Shown: positions 14,639 through 23,059, counted from the first letter of the stretch. The stretch is DNA of 32,701 nt from Chloroflexota bacterium (GCA_003171255.1 PMYK01000054.1:1-32701); one strand, 5' to 3'. Program-made: numbers and translations. The notes: generated by a model from the sequence alone, not told the origin.

Positions 14639-16894
14639 ATGTCGATTGAACCGCCGGTACCTCCCGCTCCGGCGGGGGGAACCGAACCGCGACCCAGGTC
14701 GGCGCGTTTGCCGCTGGCCGATCGACTGCGTCTGGGACTGGCCGTATTGCCGAGGCCCGACTCGCGGTTCAGACGCGTCCGCGACGCCGTAGCCCACCAC
14801 TATCCTCAGGCCGACCTCACATCGCTCCGGGCGGCCTACGAGCTGGCCGAGCAGGCCCATCACTCGCAGAGGCGGGTCACCGGCGAGCCGTACATCACCC
14901 ATCCAATTGCCGTTGCCCAGATCCTCGCCGACATCGGCATCGATCCCGTGGCTGTCGCGGCAGCCATCCTCCACGACGTTCCTGAAGACACCGACTTCAC
15001 CATCGCCGACATCGAGGAGAGGTTCGGCTCGGAGGTGGCTCAGCTCGTCGACGGCGTAACCAAGCTGTCGAAGTTCAGCACGCACAGCCACGAGGAGCAG
15101 CAGGCCGAGAACATCCGAAAGATGTTCCTGGCGATGGCGGATGACATCCGGGTCGTCCTGATCAAGCTGGCCGACCGGCTCCACAACATGCGGACCCTCT
15201 ACCCGCTGCCCTCGGACAAGCAGGCTCGCATCGCCCACCAGACACTCGAGATCTACGCGCCGCTGGCCGAGCGGCTCGGCATCTGGAGCGTCAAGTGGGA
15301 ACTCGAGGACCTCGCCTTCAAGACGCTCGAGCCCGTGGCGTACCGCGAGCTGGCTCGCATGCTCGACACCCGCCGGAAGGGCCGCGAGGCGTTCATCCGC
15401 CGCGCCATCGATACGCTGCGCCCGGAGCTCGCCGAAGCCGGCATCCAGGCGGAGCTGTCGGGTCGACCGAAGCACTTGTACAGCATCTGGAAGAAGATGC
15501 AGCGCAAGAGCGCCGAGATCGGCGAGATCTACGACGTCTACGCCATCCGCGTTCTTGTTGAGGAGGTAAAGGACTGTTACGCGGCGCTGGGCGTGGTGCA
15601 CTCGATGTGGCGGCCCATTCCCAATCAGTTCGACGACTACATAGCCGTCCCCAAGCCCAACCTCTATCAAAGCCTCCACACGGCCGTGATCGCCCTCGAC
15701 GGCCAGCCACTCGAGATCCAGATCAGGACCCAGTCGATGCACCGGGTCAGCGAGGTGGGCATCGCCGCTCACTGGCGGTACAAGGAAGGCTCGCGGGCCG
15801 ATAAGGAATACGACGCCAAGCTCGCCTGGCTGCGCCAGGTCATGGACTGGCAGCGCGACGTTTCGGACGCCACCGAATTCGTCGAAGGCGTGAAGCTCGA
15901 CGTCTTCCAGGATCAGGTCTTCGTCTTCACGCCGAAGGGCGAAGTCAAGGACCTACCCGCCGGCGCCACACCCCTCGACTTCGCGTATCGCATCCACACC
16001 GACATCGGCCATCGCTGCATCGGCGCCAAGATCAACAACCGCCTCGTGCCGCTCGACTACAGGCTCAAGAACGGCGACATCGTCGAGATCGTGACGACCA
16101 AGCAGAGCCACGGTCCGTCGCGCGACTGGATGAACCTGGTCCGAACCAACCACGCCCGCGAAAAGATCCGGCAGTGGTTCAAGCGCCAGGAGCGGGACGA
16201 GAACATCACCCACGGCCGCGAGTCGATCGAACGAGAGCTGCGGCGGTTGGCCCGGACGAGCCTGGGCGCCGTCGGTCAGGATCGGATACTCGAGATCGCC
16301 AAGACCTACAAGTTCGAGACCCTCGACGACTTCTACGCCGCGGTCGGATATGGCGCGGTCGGCGCGCAGCAGGTCGTCACGAAGCTTGGGGTCGTCGACG
16401 ATGCCCAGCTGGCGTTGCCGCCAACGGCTCCGCCTCCGAGCCCGGCCCGCCAGGGTGGCGTTCGGGTCAAGGGAGTGGGGGACCTTTTGATTCGATTCGG
16501 CAAGTGCTGCCACCCGATCCCCGGCGACCCGATCATCGGCTTCATAACCCGGGGCAAGGGTGTGACGGTCCATCTCAAGAACTGCCAGACCGTGCTCAAC
16601 GAGCGCGAGATCGCGCGCATGATCGAGGTCGAATGGGAGAGCGAAGTCCAGCAGACATACCCGATTTCGATCCGCATCGAGGCCTACGACCGGACCGGTC
16701 TCCTATCCGACATCAGCCAGGTCGTGGCCGACAACCGGGTCAACATCGTGGCGGCGAACGTGGCGGTCTCGCCCGACAGGACCGCAACGGTCCGGGCAAC
16801 CCTGGAGGTTGCCTCCGTGGCCCAGCTGGCCCGAGTGATGAGCAAGCTCGAGCAGCTCAAGGACCTGATCTCGGTCCAGCGCGACCTGGGGTGA
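14639..16894 (+). CDS. rel: Bifunctional (p)ppGpp synthetase/hydrolase, RSH family
   Basis: 751 residues, the usual length of long RSH enzymes that make and degrade the starvation alarmone (p)ppGpp. HD hydrolase domain, about 65-215: SQRRVTGEPYITHPIAVAQI and ILHDVPEDT with His112, Asp113, Glu116 and Asp117 all present, plus KLADRLHNMRTL, so hydrolase activity is expected. Synthetase domain, about 265-385: GRPKHLYSIWKKM, EIYDVYAIRVLV and DDYIAVPKPNLYQSLHTAVI. TGS domain, about 425-485: VFVFTPKGEVKDLPAGATPL. A Cys-His element occurs in RFGKCCHPIPGDPIIGFITR, and the C-terminus is an ACT domain (RIEAYDRTGLLSDISQVV). It is read from its own promoter 53 bp after the LmeA-like gene; the predicted message has no leader, so it does not depend on a Shine-Dalgarno site. 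Confidence 0.95.
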   Translation: MSIEPPVPPAPAGGTEPRPRSARLPLADRLRLGLAVLPRPDSRFRRVRDAVAHHYPQADLTSLRAAYELAEQAHHSQRRVTGEPYITHPIAVAQILADIGIDPVAVAAAILHDVPEDTDFTIADIEERFGSEVAQLVDGVTKLSKFSTHSHEEQQAENIRKMFLAMADDIRVVLIKLADRLHNMRTLYPLPSDKQARIAHQTLEIYAPLAERLGIWSVKWELEDLAFKTLEPVAYRELARMLDTRRKGREAFIRRAIDTLRPELAEAGIQAELSGRPKHLYSIWKKMQRKSAEIGEIYDVYAIRVLVEEVKDCYAALGVVHSMWRPIPNQFDDYIAVPKPNLYQSLHTAVIALDGQPLEIQIRTQSMHRVSEVGIAAHWRYKEGSRADKEYDAKLAWLRQVMDWQRDVSDATEFVEGVKLDVFQDQVFVFTPKGEVKDLPAGATPLDFAYRIHTDIGHRCIGAKINNRLVPLDYRLKNGDIVEIVTTKQSHGPSRDWMNLVRTNHAREKIRQWFKRQERDENITHGRESIERELRRLARTSLGAVGQDRILEIAKTYKFETLDDFYAAVGYGAVGAQQVVTKLGVVDDAQLALPPTAPPPSPARQGGVRVKGVGDLLIRFGKCCHPIPGDPIIGFITRGKGVTVHLKNCQTVLNEREIARMIEVEWESEVQQTYPISIRIEAYDRTGLLSDISQVVADNRVNIVAANVAVSPDRTATVRATLEVASVAQLARVMSKLEQLKDLISVQRDLG

Positions 16895-16919
16895 GGAGAT
16901 CGAGTAGCCGCCGGTCCGG

Positions 16920-16925
16920 TATAGT
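16920..16925 (+). promoter_or_regulatory. -10 element TATAGT for the YbjN gene
   Basis: TATAGT predicts a start near 16933 and a leader of about 85 nt ending in AAGGAGG (17007-17013). An eight-codon ORF, ATG 16941 to TAG 16967 (MFFAFPSA), lies in that leader and may be chance. Confidence 0.35.
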
Positions 16926-17018
16926 CAGCCGGTCGGTCTCATGTTCTTCGCATTTCCGTCCGCGTAGTTGCCGCTCGGTTAATCGAGGCCCGGGGGAGCC
17001 GGTCAGAAGGAGGTTCGG

Positions 17019-17429
17019 GTGCCTGACGATTTCATCTTTCCCGAGGGGATCAACGCGGAGTCGCTGAAGAAGCTCTTCGAAGAGGCCTACATGGAGGTCT
17101 CGGTCGACACGGACGGCGATCTCATCGTCAAGGACAACTACCGCTGCTATCTGCGGCCCGACCAGGACGGCCGGCTGATCTCGATATACGCGATCTTCGG
17201 CAGCGCCGCCGAGGCTGCGCAGGCCGACAAGCTGGCCTATATCAACCGCGTCAACGACCAGGTGAAGATGATCCGCGCCTCGGTCTCGGCCAACGGGAAG
17301 TTCTTCTTCGACTACTACTTCTCGGTCGAGGGCGGCGTCTCGAAGCGCGCCGTCGTGATGTCGGTGCGACGGTTCTTCTCCTGCCTCGGCTCGGCCCTGC
17401 GCGAGGACACCGGCAACGTAGTGGCATAG
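17019..17429 (+). CDS. YbjN domain-containing protein
   Basis: 136 residues from GTG 17019, 5 nt after a full AAGGAGG. It fits the YbjN family, which has a fold like type III secretion chaperones: INAESLKKLFEEAYMEVSVD, then alternating strands DGDLIVKDNYRCYLRPDQDG and SIYAIFGSAAEA, a helix KLAYINRVNDQVKMIRASV, and strands KFFFDYYFSVEGGVSKRAVV. Members are small cytoplasmic proteins linked to stress responses, with no known enzymatic activity. It has no signal peptide. It lies downstream of rel but has its own -10 element and long leader. A strong hairpin follows the stop. Confidence 0.82.
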   Translation: MPDDFIFPEGINAESLKKLFEEAYMEVSVDTDGDLIVKDNYRCYLRPDQDGRLISIYAIFGSAAEAAQADKLAYINRVNDQVKMIRASVSANGKFFFDYYFSVEGGVSKRAVVMSVRRFFSCLGSALREDTGNVVA

Positions 17430-17451
17430 GGCCCGTTCCACTCAACGAGAA

Positions 17452-17481
17452 AGCGGCGCCGTCCGAATGGGCGGCGCCGCT
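17452..17481. terminator. Strong hairpin between convergent genes
   Basis: AGCGGCGCCG (17452-17461), 10-nt loop, CGGCGCCGCT (17472-17481): a perfect 10-bp stem, AA before it and CTGATT after it. It sits between the YbjN stop (+) and the anti-sigma-like stop (-) and could serve both strands. Confidence 0.65.
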
Positions 17482-17496
17482 CTGATTCCCCCCAGG

Positions 17497-19020
17497 TCAA
17501 TGCTTGGATGCGGCCCAGACCGACACCGTCGGGATCACGTTCGGATAGCTGTCCGGCCCTGAGCCGGCGGGATAGGCGGCGATGAAGGCGAGCACTCGAG
17601 TGGGCGTTTCCACGATGGCGAGGGGATAGCCCTCGGGGCCAGCGATGATTCGCTGCCAGTAAGTACCTTCTTCCGACCAGTAGGTATGGGGTGCCTCCGA
17701 CGGAAGGTAGGGGAAGGTAGGCTCGGCATTCCCGCTCGACTCGGCCCCGCTTATGGCCCACAGGCCGCTGGCACCTTGTTGAGAGATGACCGAGTAGTAG
17801 GTTCCGTAGTCCGAGAAGGCGTTCTCCAGCCGGGTTGGATAGGACCGCTGCTGGATGGTCCAGTTCAATCCGTCGGCAGACAAGGCCTCGTAGTAGCCGG
17901 AGTCACTTGGCATCGTGCCGGTGCCACTGAAGTCCATGTGCGTCGCCATCGAAACAACCCATTTGCCGTCGAAGAAGGCCGGGTTGCCGCTGGCCTGGAG
18001 TCGATCGCCCAGGGCGGCTGTCGCGCCGCCGGCCGGATAGCTCGTGGTCCAGGTCTCGCCGTCGGGAGAGTGGGCGGCGCACAGCTGATTGCTCGAGCCT
18101 GTGGTCCCTGCGCAGGTGCCCACCGCCAGGTAGCCATCGGGCCCGGCAGCGAGGGTCGCGCTCGACATCGCCAGGGATCCGGCCGACAGCCTCGCGGGCT
18201 GCCAGGTCACTCCGTCGGTAGAGGTCATTAGGACGTTGGCCCCAGCCGCCGGAGTCCCCGTGGAGGTCGCGCCTCTGACGAAGCCGTGGCGAGTCGCGAG
18301 GAGGTCGGTCGGCGGAGCCGAGTAGATGTACTGGACGTCAGCCCCGACATAGTTGGGCAACCGCTGCGAAGGCTGTTCGGTCCAGGTCGTCCCGTCGCTC
18401 GACGTCCACGTCACCGACGTCGCCGGCGAGAGCGCGGGGCTGCCCCCCTGGTTCGGAACCAGACCGGTCGCGACCCAGGCGCCGTTTGAGACCGCAACCT
18501 CCAGGTTGGTGGCGCAGCTGTCGGTAGAGCAGATGTCCGCCGGCTTCGGCAGGTTCGCGCACGTCCAGTCTGTCCCATCCTTCGATTGAAGGACGCAGGA
18601 CTGGAAGAGATCGAAATTGTCGTGGCCGCTGGCCACCCCCACGATCTCGTCGTTCTGCCACGACAGCCACACCGTCTCGAACTGGTCGTACGGGCTGCCC
18701 GAGAACGTGTGTATCTGCTGCCACTGCCCGAGCGTGACAGGTGGAGTGGGCGACGGATTCGGCTTGTTCTGAGTGGCGACGGCATAGATCAGGCCGCCCG
18801 TCAGAGTGAGCGTTGCGGCGAGACCGAGGAGCATCAACCCTCGGACGCTGCGCTTCGATGCCCTTCGTTCGGCCGGCATTCGCTGGACGCGGAGCGGGGT
18901 CATGACGACATTCCCGGCCTCGAGCCGGGCCAGCTTGTCGAGGATTGCCGGCGGCAGATCCGGGTTGGCGCTGGCGGCGGCAAGAGCCTCGAGCCTGCGC
19001 TCCACATCATTGCTGTTCAT
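17497..19020 (-). CDS. Single-pass membrane protein with SxDGxxW repeats; candidate anti-sigma/sensor
   Basis: 507 residues, starting at an ATGA that overlaps the sigma-factor stop, so the two are co-translated. Residues 1-58 are charged and helical (DVERRLEALAAASANPDLPP), then one membrane helix at about 60-82 (GLMLLGLAATLTLTGGLIYA), then a Pro-rich linker and about 410 extracytoplasmic residues. That part carries six S-x-D/E-G-x-x-W motifs (SKDGTDW, SSDGTTW, STDGVTW, SPDGETW, SADGLNW, SEEGTYW), the pattern of sialidase-like/BNR Asp boxes and indicative of a beta-propeller. Paired Cys (QSCVLQ, TCANL, DICSTDSCA) may form disulfides. Position, topology and coupling suggest the N-terminal part holds the ECF sigma factor and the propeller senses something outside. 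No zinc HxxxCxxC anti-sigma motif is seen, so the function is inferred. Confidence 0.8.
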   Translation of the reverse strand: MNSNDVERRLEALAAASANPDLPPAILDKLARLEAGNVVMTPLRVQRMPAERRASKRSVRGLMLLGLAATLTLTGGLIYAVATQNKPNPSPTPPVTLGQWQQIHTFSGSPYDQFETVWLSWQNDEIVGVASGHDNFDLFQSCVLQSKDGTDWTCANLPKPADICSTDSCATNLEVAVSNGAWVATGLVPNQGGSPALSPATSVTWTSSDGTTWTEQPSQRLPNYVGADVQYIYSAPPTDLLATRHGFVRGATSTGTPAAGANVLMTSTDGVTWQPARLSAGSLAMSSATLAAGPDGYLAVGTCAGTTGSSNQLCAAHSPDGETWTTSYPAGGATAALGDRLQASGNPAFFDGKWVVSMATHMDFSGTGTMPSDSGYYEALSADGLNWTIQQRSYPTRLENAFSDYGTYYSVISQQGASGLWAISGAESSGNAEPTFPYLPSEAPHTYWSEEGTYWQRIIAGPEGYPLAIVETPTRVLAFIAAYPAGSGPDSYPNVIPTVSVWAASKH

Positions 19021-19556
19021 CGCGGGTCCTCCCCGTCGCGCTCCAGGGCTCGCCTGAGCGTTTCGAGTGCGTAGTGCTGGCGTGACTTGGCAGTCCCCTC
19101 CGGGATGCCCAGCCGCTCGCCGATCTCGGGCATCGATAGCCGGCCCCAGAAGCGCAGGACGATGACGATTCGCTGATCGTCAGTCAGCTCGGACAGCGCA
19201 CGACCCACTGCGTCGCGCAAAAGCGAGTCTCGGAACGCGTCGCCGGAGTCGGCGAGGTCCAGGTCCTCGTTGAGGTCGCGCACCGAGGCCCGGCGTCGCG
19301 CCGCCAGTCGGGTCTTGCAAACGTTGATCAGGATCCGGCCGAACCAGGCCTTCACCGCGTCAGGATTGCGCAGCTTCGGCCAGCCGTTCCAAGCCCGTTC
19401 GAGCGCTTCCTGCACGGCGTCTTGCGCTTCTACCGCGTCGCCCAGGATGTAGCCCGCGAGTCGGTATGCCGCTGCCAGCTCCCCCTCGATCTCTGTCGAG
19501 AAGCTGGCAGCGGTCGAAACGGTCGCCGGTTTGGGGGCCAGTTGTGCCTCCACCAT
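19017..19556 (-). CDS. ECF-type RNA polymerase sigma factor
   Basis: 179 residues from ATG at 19556, which follows AAGGGG with 6-nt spacing. A TTG at 19601 would add 15 residues and is the alternative. Region 2: AYRLAGYILGDAVEAQDAVQEALERAWNGW and AVKAWFGRILINVCKTRLAARRR, with the DA.Q.A helix and the basic aromatic -10 recognition part. Region 4: ALSELTDDQRIVIVLRFWGRLSMPEIGERLGIPEGTAKSRQHYALETL, a helix-turn-helix for the -35 element. Only regions 2 and 4 are present, as in ECF factors. The stop overlaps the next start (ATGA). The divergent region to hisS contains two inverted repeats. I could not find a convincing GGAAC-type self-promoter. Confidence 0.93.
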   Translation of the reverse strand: MVEAQLAPKPATVSTAASFSTEIEGELAAAYRLAGYILGDAVEAQDAVQEALERAWNGWPKLRNPDAVKAWFGRILINVCKTRLAARRRASVRDLNEDLDLADSGDAFRDSLLRDAVGRALSELTDDQRIVIVLRFWGRLSMPEIGERLGIPEGTAKSRQHYALETLRRALERDGEDPR

Positions 19557-19575
19557 TTGTATCCCCTTTGGGTCC

Positions 19576-19590
19576 ACCCATTGTGTGGGT
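19576..19590. promoter_or_regulatory. Inverted repeat upstream of the sigma gene
   Basis: ACCCA, spacer TTGTG, TGGGT. It lies 20 bp before the sigma ATG on its transcribed side. Candidate operator or mRNA hairpin. Confidence 0.3.
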
Positions 19591-19601
19591 TCGCAAGACA
19601 A

Positions 19602-19617
19602 GACCTGGAGTCAGGTC
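19602..19617. promoter_or_regulatory. Perfect 6-4-6 inverted repeat between sigma gene and hisS
   Basis: GACCTG, spacer GAGT, CAGGTC. It is located about 46 bp upstream of the sigma ATG and 58 bp upstream of the hisS -10 element, so it could control the sigma promoter. Confidence 0.35.
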
Positions 19618-19674
19618 GAATCGTTCATCCGCCCACCGCGAGCCGCCGAGGGGCGAGAAGGCCACTCGACTCGC

Positions 19675-19680
19675 TAGACT
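19675..19680 (+). promoter_or_regulatory. -10 element TAGACT, predicted leaderless hisS promoter
   Basis: TAGACT, 6 nt, ATG 19687. Same hexamer as topA and rel. Confidence 0.5.
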
Positions 19681-19686
19681 TCCCGC

Positions 19687-20973
19687 ATGCCGCCATTCCG
19701 CGCCCCCAGGGGCACCCGTGATCTGCTTCCCGACGTATGGGCGGGCTTCGCCCGGCTCGAGGGGATAGCGCGATCGCTGTCCATTCGGTACGGGTATCGG
19801 GAGATGGAGATCCCGCTCTTCGAGCAGACCTCCGTCTTCGAGCGCGGCATCGGCGAGGCCACCGACGTCGTCGAGAAGGAGCTCTTCCGGCTGGCGCCCC
19901 GAACCGAGGACTCGGAATCCTGGGCGCTGCGGCCCGAGGCGACGGCGGGCGTCGTTCGTGCCTATGTCCAGCACGGCATGCATACCTGGCCTCAGCCGGT
20001 GAAGCTGTGCGTCGTCGGGCCGATGTTCCGCTACGATCGACCCCAGGCCGGTCGCTACCGCCAGTTCTGGCAGTGGAATGCCGAGGCGATCGGCGATGCA
20101 GGCCCCGCAGTCGACGCCGAGGTCATCGAGATGGGGCGGCGCTTCTATGTCGAGGCGGGGGTGCCCGACGTCCAGTTGCTGATCAACTCGATCGGGGACT
20201 CGGCCTGCCGGCCCGCCTATCTGGTCACCCTGAAGGCGTACTTCGCCGGCCACGAGGCCGAGCTGCCGGAGCTGGAACGTCGCCGCCTCGAACTGAACCC
20301 CCTGCGGCTGCTCGACTCGAAAGACCCGGCCATGAAGGCCCTGGTGGTGGCGGCGCCCAAGATCTCCGAGTGCCTGTGCGACGGCTGCGAGGCGCATTTC
20401 GCGGCCGTCAGGGCACATCTCGACGCCGTCGGCGTGGAGTACCGAATCGAGCCGACGCTCGTCCGCGGCCTCGACTACTACGCCCGTACCGCGTTCGAGT
20501 TCTATCGTCGCGGCGCCGAGGGTCAGCAGCAGGCGCTAGGCGGCGGCGGCCGTTACGACGGCCTGGTGGAGCTGCTGGGCGGCCGGCCCACTCCGGCGAT
20601 CGGCTTCGCGCTGGGCCTGGACCGCGTCCTGCTCGCGCTCGAGGAAGTGGGTGCGGAGACGGCGCACGAGACACCGCCGCTGGCGGTTGTCGCCGGCGCG
20701 GACCCGGCCGACACCGTCTCGCGTCTGCGGGTGGCCTCACTGCTGCGCGCGGAGGGGCTTTCAGTGCGGGTCGAGCTGGCGCCGCGCAAGCTGGGCCGGC
20801 AGCTCGAAACGGCGTCCAAGGAGCACGCCCACTTCGCGGTGATCATCGGCGACGAGCTGGCCGAGGGCAACGTGCAGCTCAAGGACCTCGAGGCCGGCAC
20901 GCAGCGTCTCGTCCCTCTCGCGGATCTGGCGCGCGAGCTGGCCCGGGCGGCCAAGAGCCACCATCACGGGTAG
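19687..20973 (+). CDS. hisS: Histidyl-tRNA synthetase
   Basis: 428 residues, the normal bacterial length. It charges tRNA-His with histidine using ATP in the cytoplasm. Class II motif 1 region: FRAPRGTRDLLPD at the start and YGYREMEIPLFEQTSVFERGIG. Motif 2: VGPMFRYDRPQAGRYRQFWQWNAE. The histidine-specific HisA motif is LVRGLDYYARTAFEF, and motif 3 is PAIGFALGLDRVLL. The C-terminal anticodon-binding domain, about 320-425, includes LRAEGLSVRVELAPRKLGRQL. All catalytic motifs are intact. ATG 19687 is the first codon after the -10 element, and the text starts as usual for the family. It is a single-gene unit; aspS follows 163 bp later with its own promoter, and no T-box leader is possible if the message is leaderless. 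Confidence 0.97.
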   Translation: MPPFRAPRGTRDLLPDVWAGFARLEGIARSLSIRYGYREMEIPLFEQTSVFERGIGEATDVVEKELFRLAPRTEDSESWALRPEATAGVVRAYVQHGMHTWPQPVKLCVVGPMFRYDRPQAGRYRQFWQWNAEAIGDAGPAVDAEVIEMGRRFYVEAGVPDVQLLINSIGDSACRPAYLVTLKAYFAGHEAELPELERRRLELNPLRLLDSKDPAMKALVVAAPKISECLCDGCEAHFAAVRAHLDAVGVEYRIEPTLVRGLDYYARTAFEFYRRGAEGQQQALGGGGRYDGLVELLGGRPTPAIGFALGLDRVLLALEEVGAETAHETPPLAVVAGADPADTVSRLRVASLLRAEGLSVRVELAPRKLGRQLETASKEHAHFAVIIGDELAEGNVQLKDLEAGTQRLVPLADLARELARAAKSHHHG

Positions 20974-21025
20974 GTGATCGCCGGAACTGGCTGGTCCGCC
21001 GCTGGGTACCCGCGGGTGCCCGTCT

Positions 21026-21047
21026 AGCCCGCGACCGGGTCCGGGCT
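21026..21047. terminator. GC hairpin between hisS and aspS
   Basis: AGCCCG (21026-21031), 10-nt loop, CGGGCT (21042-21047). No T-run; weak candidate for hisS termination. Confidence 0.25.
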
Positions 21048-21123
21048 GCGTCGTCGACACGAGTTGATACACGCTCGGCCCGTCCCCGACGCACCTCCAT
21101 TGGGGCGCCGACGCGCATTCCGC

Positions 21124-21129
21124 TACGAT
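21124..21129 (+). promoter_or_regulatory. -10 element TACGAT, predicted leaderless aspS promoter
   Basis: TACGAT overlaps the first ATG (21128) and lies 7 nt before the second (21137). A TTGGGG about 18 bp upstream could be a -35 element. Confidence 0.5.
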
Positions 21130-21136
21130 GCGCGGC

Positions 21137-23059
21137 ATGAGTGAGCCCCGCCCGTCCTCGACCTCGCCGGAATTGGCCTTCGGCCTCGCCACGCCGCATC
21201 GCGACATCACGTGTGGCGAGTTGCGCGCGGCCGATGCCGGGCGGGAGGTCCGGATCGCCGGCTGGGTGCACCGACGCCGCGACTACGGCGGACTCATCTT
21301 CATCGACCTCCGCGACCGCTACGGTCTGACCCAGATCGTCGTCAACGAGGCCGAAGCGCCCGAGGCCAGCGAGGTGGCCAACGGTGTCCGAAACGAGTTC
21401 GTGCTGGAGGTTCGTGGCATCGTCGCCCGCAGGAAGGCCGGCACCGAGAACTCGAAGCTGGATACGGGCGACATCGAAGTCCAGGCCCGCTCGGTCGAGA
21501 TCCTGAGCGAGGCCCTGACGCCGCCCTTCTACATCAACGAGCCCGATGCCCCCGTAGACGAGAGCCTGCGGCTGCGCTACCGCTACCTCGACATCCGGCG
21601 CCGTCCGCTGCTCGATCGGCTGCTGCTGCGCTCCGAGCTGGTGCGCGCCATCCGAGAAACTCACCACCGGGCCGGGTTCGTGGAGATCGAGACGCCGATC
21701 CTTCTCAAGTCCACACCCGAGGGCGCGCGCGACTTCATCGTCCCCAGCCGGCTTCAGCCGGGCTCGGTCTACGCCCTGCCGCAGAGTCCCCAGCAGCTCA
21801 AGCAGCTGCTCATGGTCGCGGGCATGGATCGCTACTTCCAGATCGCGCGCTGCTTCCGCGACGAGGACCTGCGCGGCGACCGCCAGCCCGAGTTCACCCA
21901 GCTCGACCTGGAGATGAGCTTCGTGAACGAGCAGCGGGTCATGGACTTCGTCGAGGCGATGGTCGTCGAGGTCAGCCGGGCGGTGGTGCCCGACCGGCCG
22001 ATCCAGCAGCTGCCGTTCCCGCGAATCGACTATCACGACGCGATCGAGCGGTACGGCTCAGACAAGCCCGACCTGCGGTTCGGGATGGAATTGGTGGATT
22101 TGGCGGCGGCACTCGCGGGGCCGGGTGCGGACCCCGACAGCACCGGCTTCCGGGTCTTCGACGAGACGATCGCCGCGGGCGGGCGCATCAAGGCCATCGT
22201 CGCGCCTGGGATGGTCGACGCCAGCCGCTCCCAGATCGACGATCTCGTCGCGTTCGCCCGCCGCTACGGCGCCAAGGGCCTGGCCCACGTCTCCGTCGAT
22301 TCGGACGGCACGGGCCATTCGCCGATCGCCAAGTTCCTGGGAGAGGAGCGGATCGCCGCCATCGTCAAGGCAGCGGCCGCCGGCGCGGGCGACCTCGTCC
22401 TGATCGTGGCCGACGCGGCCGGTGAGGTCGTCGCGGACGTCCTGGGCCGGCTGCGCCAGGAGCTCGGTCTGCGTCTCGGCCTGGCCGACCTCAACGTGCT
22501 GGCCTACTGCTGGGTCTTCCACTTCCCGATGTACCAGTGGGACTCCGACCGTGGCCGTTGGGACGCTACTCACAACCCATTCAGCGGCGTCGTGCCCGAG
22601 GACGAGCAACTCCTGGTGACGGCCTCGGGCGACCCGTATCAGCCGACGCGGCAGGACCCCGCCGGTCGGGCGCGGGCAATGCAGTACGACATCGCCCTGA
22701 ACGGCTGGGAGCTGGGCGGCGGATCTGTTCGGATCCACAAGCGGGAGCTGCTGGAGCGGAGTTTCGCCCTTCAGGGCTATTCGCTCGAGAAGATGCATGA
22801 GCTGTTCGGCGGCATCCTCGAGGCCTTCGACTTCGGCGCTCCGCCGCACGGCGGCATCGCCATGGGCATCGACCGGTGGGCCGCGCTTTTCTCTCATCAG
22901 ACCAACATCCGCGAGGTCATGGCGTTTCCGAAGACCCAGTCCGGCACCGACTTGATGCTGGGGGCCCCATCCGAGCCGGAACCGGAGCAGTACTCTGAGT
23001 TGGGCCTCCGCTTCGTGGGTCTCGAGTCCGGCGGCGGCACGGCTGGGCGCTCCGAGTAG
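21137..23059 (+). CDS. aspS: Aspartyl-tRNA synthetase (bacterial type)
   Basis: 640 residues from ATG 21137. The earlier ATG 21128 is inside the -10 hexamer and is rejected. N-terminal OB fold for the anticodon: REVRIAGWVHRRRDYGGLIFIDLRDRYGLTQIVV. Class II motif 2: YFQIARCFRDEDLRGDRQPEFTQLD. The inserted bacterial GAD domain spans about 285-420 (GTGHSPIAKFLGEERIAAIV). Flipping-loop and ATP text: FHFPMYQWDSDRGRWDATHNPFSG. Motif 3: GIAMGIDRWAALF. It charges tRNA-Asp. The residue after RRRD, which is Leu in the discriminating E. coli enzyme and His in non-discriminating relatives, is Tyr here, so whether it also charges tRNA-Asn is open. The extension of about 25 residues before the OB fold is Pro/Ser-rich. 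Confidence 0.97.
   Translation: MSEPRPSSTSPELAFGLATPHRDITCGELRAADAGREVRIAGWVHRRRDYGGLIFIDLRDRYGLTQIVVNEAEAPEASEVANGVRNEFVLEVRGIVARRKAGTENSKLDTGDIEVQARSVEILSEALTPPFYINEPDAPVDESLRLRYRYLDIRRRPLLDRLLLRSELVRAIRETHHRAGFVEIETPILLKSTPEGARDFIVPSRLQPGSVYALPQSPQQLKQLLMVAGMDRYFQIARCFRDEDLRGDRQPEFTQLDLEMSFVNEQRVMDFVEAMVVEVSRAVVPDRPIQQLPFPRIDYHDAIERYGSDKPDLRFGMELVDLAAALAGPGADPDSTGFRVFDETIAAGGRIKAIVAPGMVDASRSQIDDLVAFARRYGAKGLAHVSVDSDGTGHSPIAKFLGEERIAAIVKAAAAGAGDLVLIVADAAGEVVADVLGRLRQELGLRLGLADLNVLAYCWVFHFPMYQWDSDRGRWDATHNPFSGVVPEDEQLLVTASGDPYQPTRQDPAGRARAMQYDIALNGWELGGGSVRIHKRELLERSFALQGYSLEKMHELFGGILEAFDFGAPPHGGIAMGIDRWAALFSHQTNIREVMAFPKTQSGTDLMLGAPSEPEPEQYSELGLRFVGLESGGGTAGRSE

Noticed and set aside
15640-15700. 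Altered residues in the Rel synthetase motif (VPKPNLYQSLHT)
   Set aside because: The positions that differ from E. coli vary naturally among RSH enzymes, so I do not treat this as loss of synthetase activity.
13826-15772. A minus-strand open frame of 648 residues opposite the LmeA-like and rel genes
   Set aside because: Same mirror effect; the plus strand encodes intact HD and synthetase motifs there.
16941-16967. An eight-codon ORF (MFFAFPSA) in the YbjN leader
   Set aside because: The distance from the -10 element does not fit the leaderless rule and there is no ribosome binding site; short ORFs of this size arise often by chance.
19599-19601. TTG 19601 as the sigma-factor start with CTGACT as its -10 element
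   Set aside because: The hexamer lacks the key A at position two, whereas ATG 19556 has a good AAGGGG site; kept only as an alternative.
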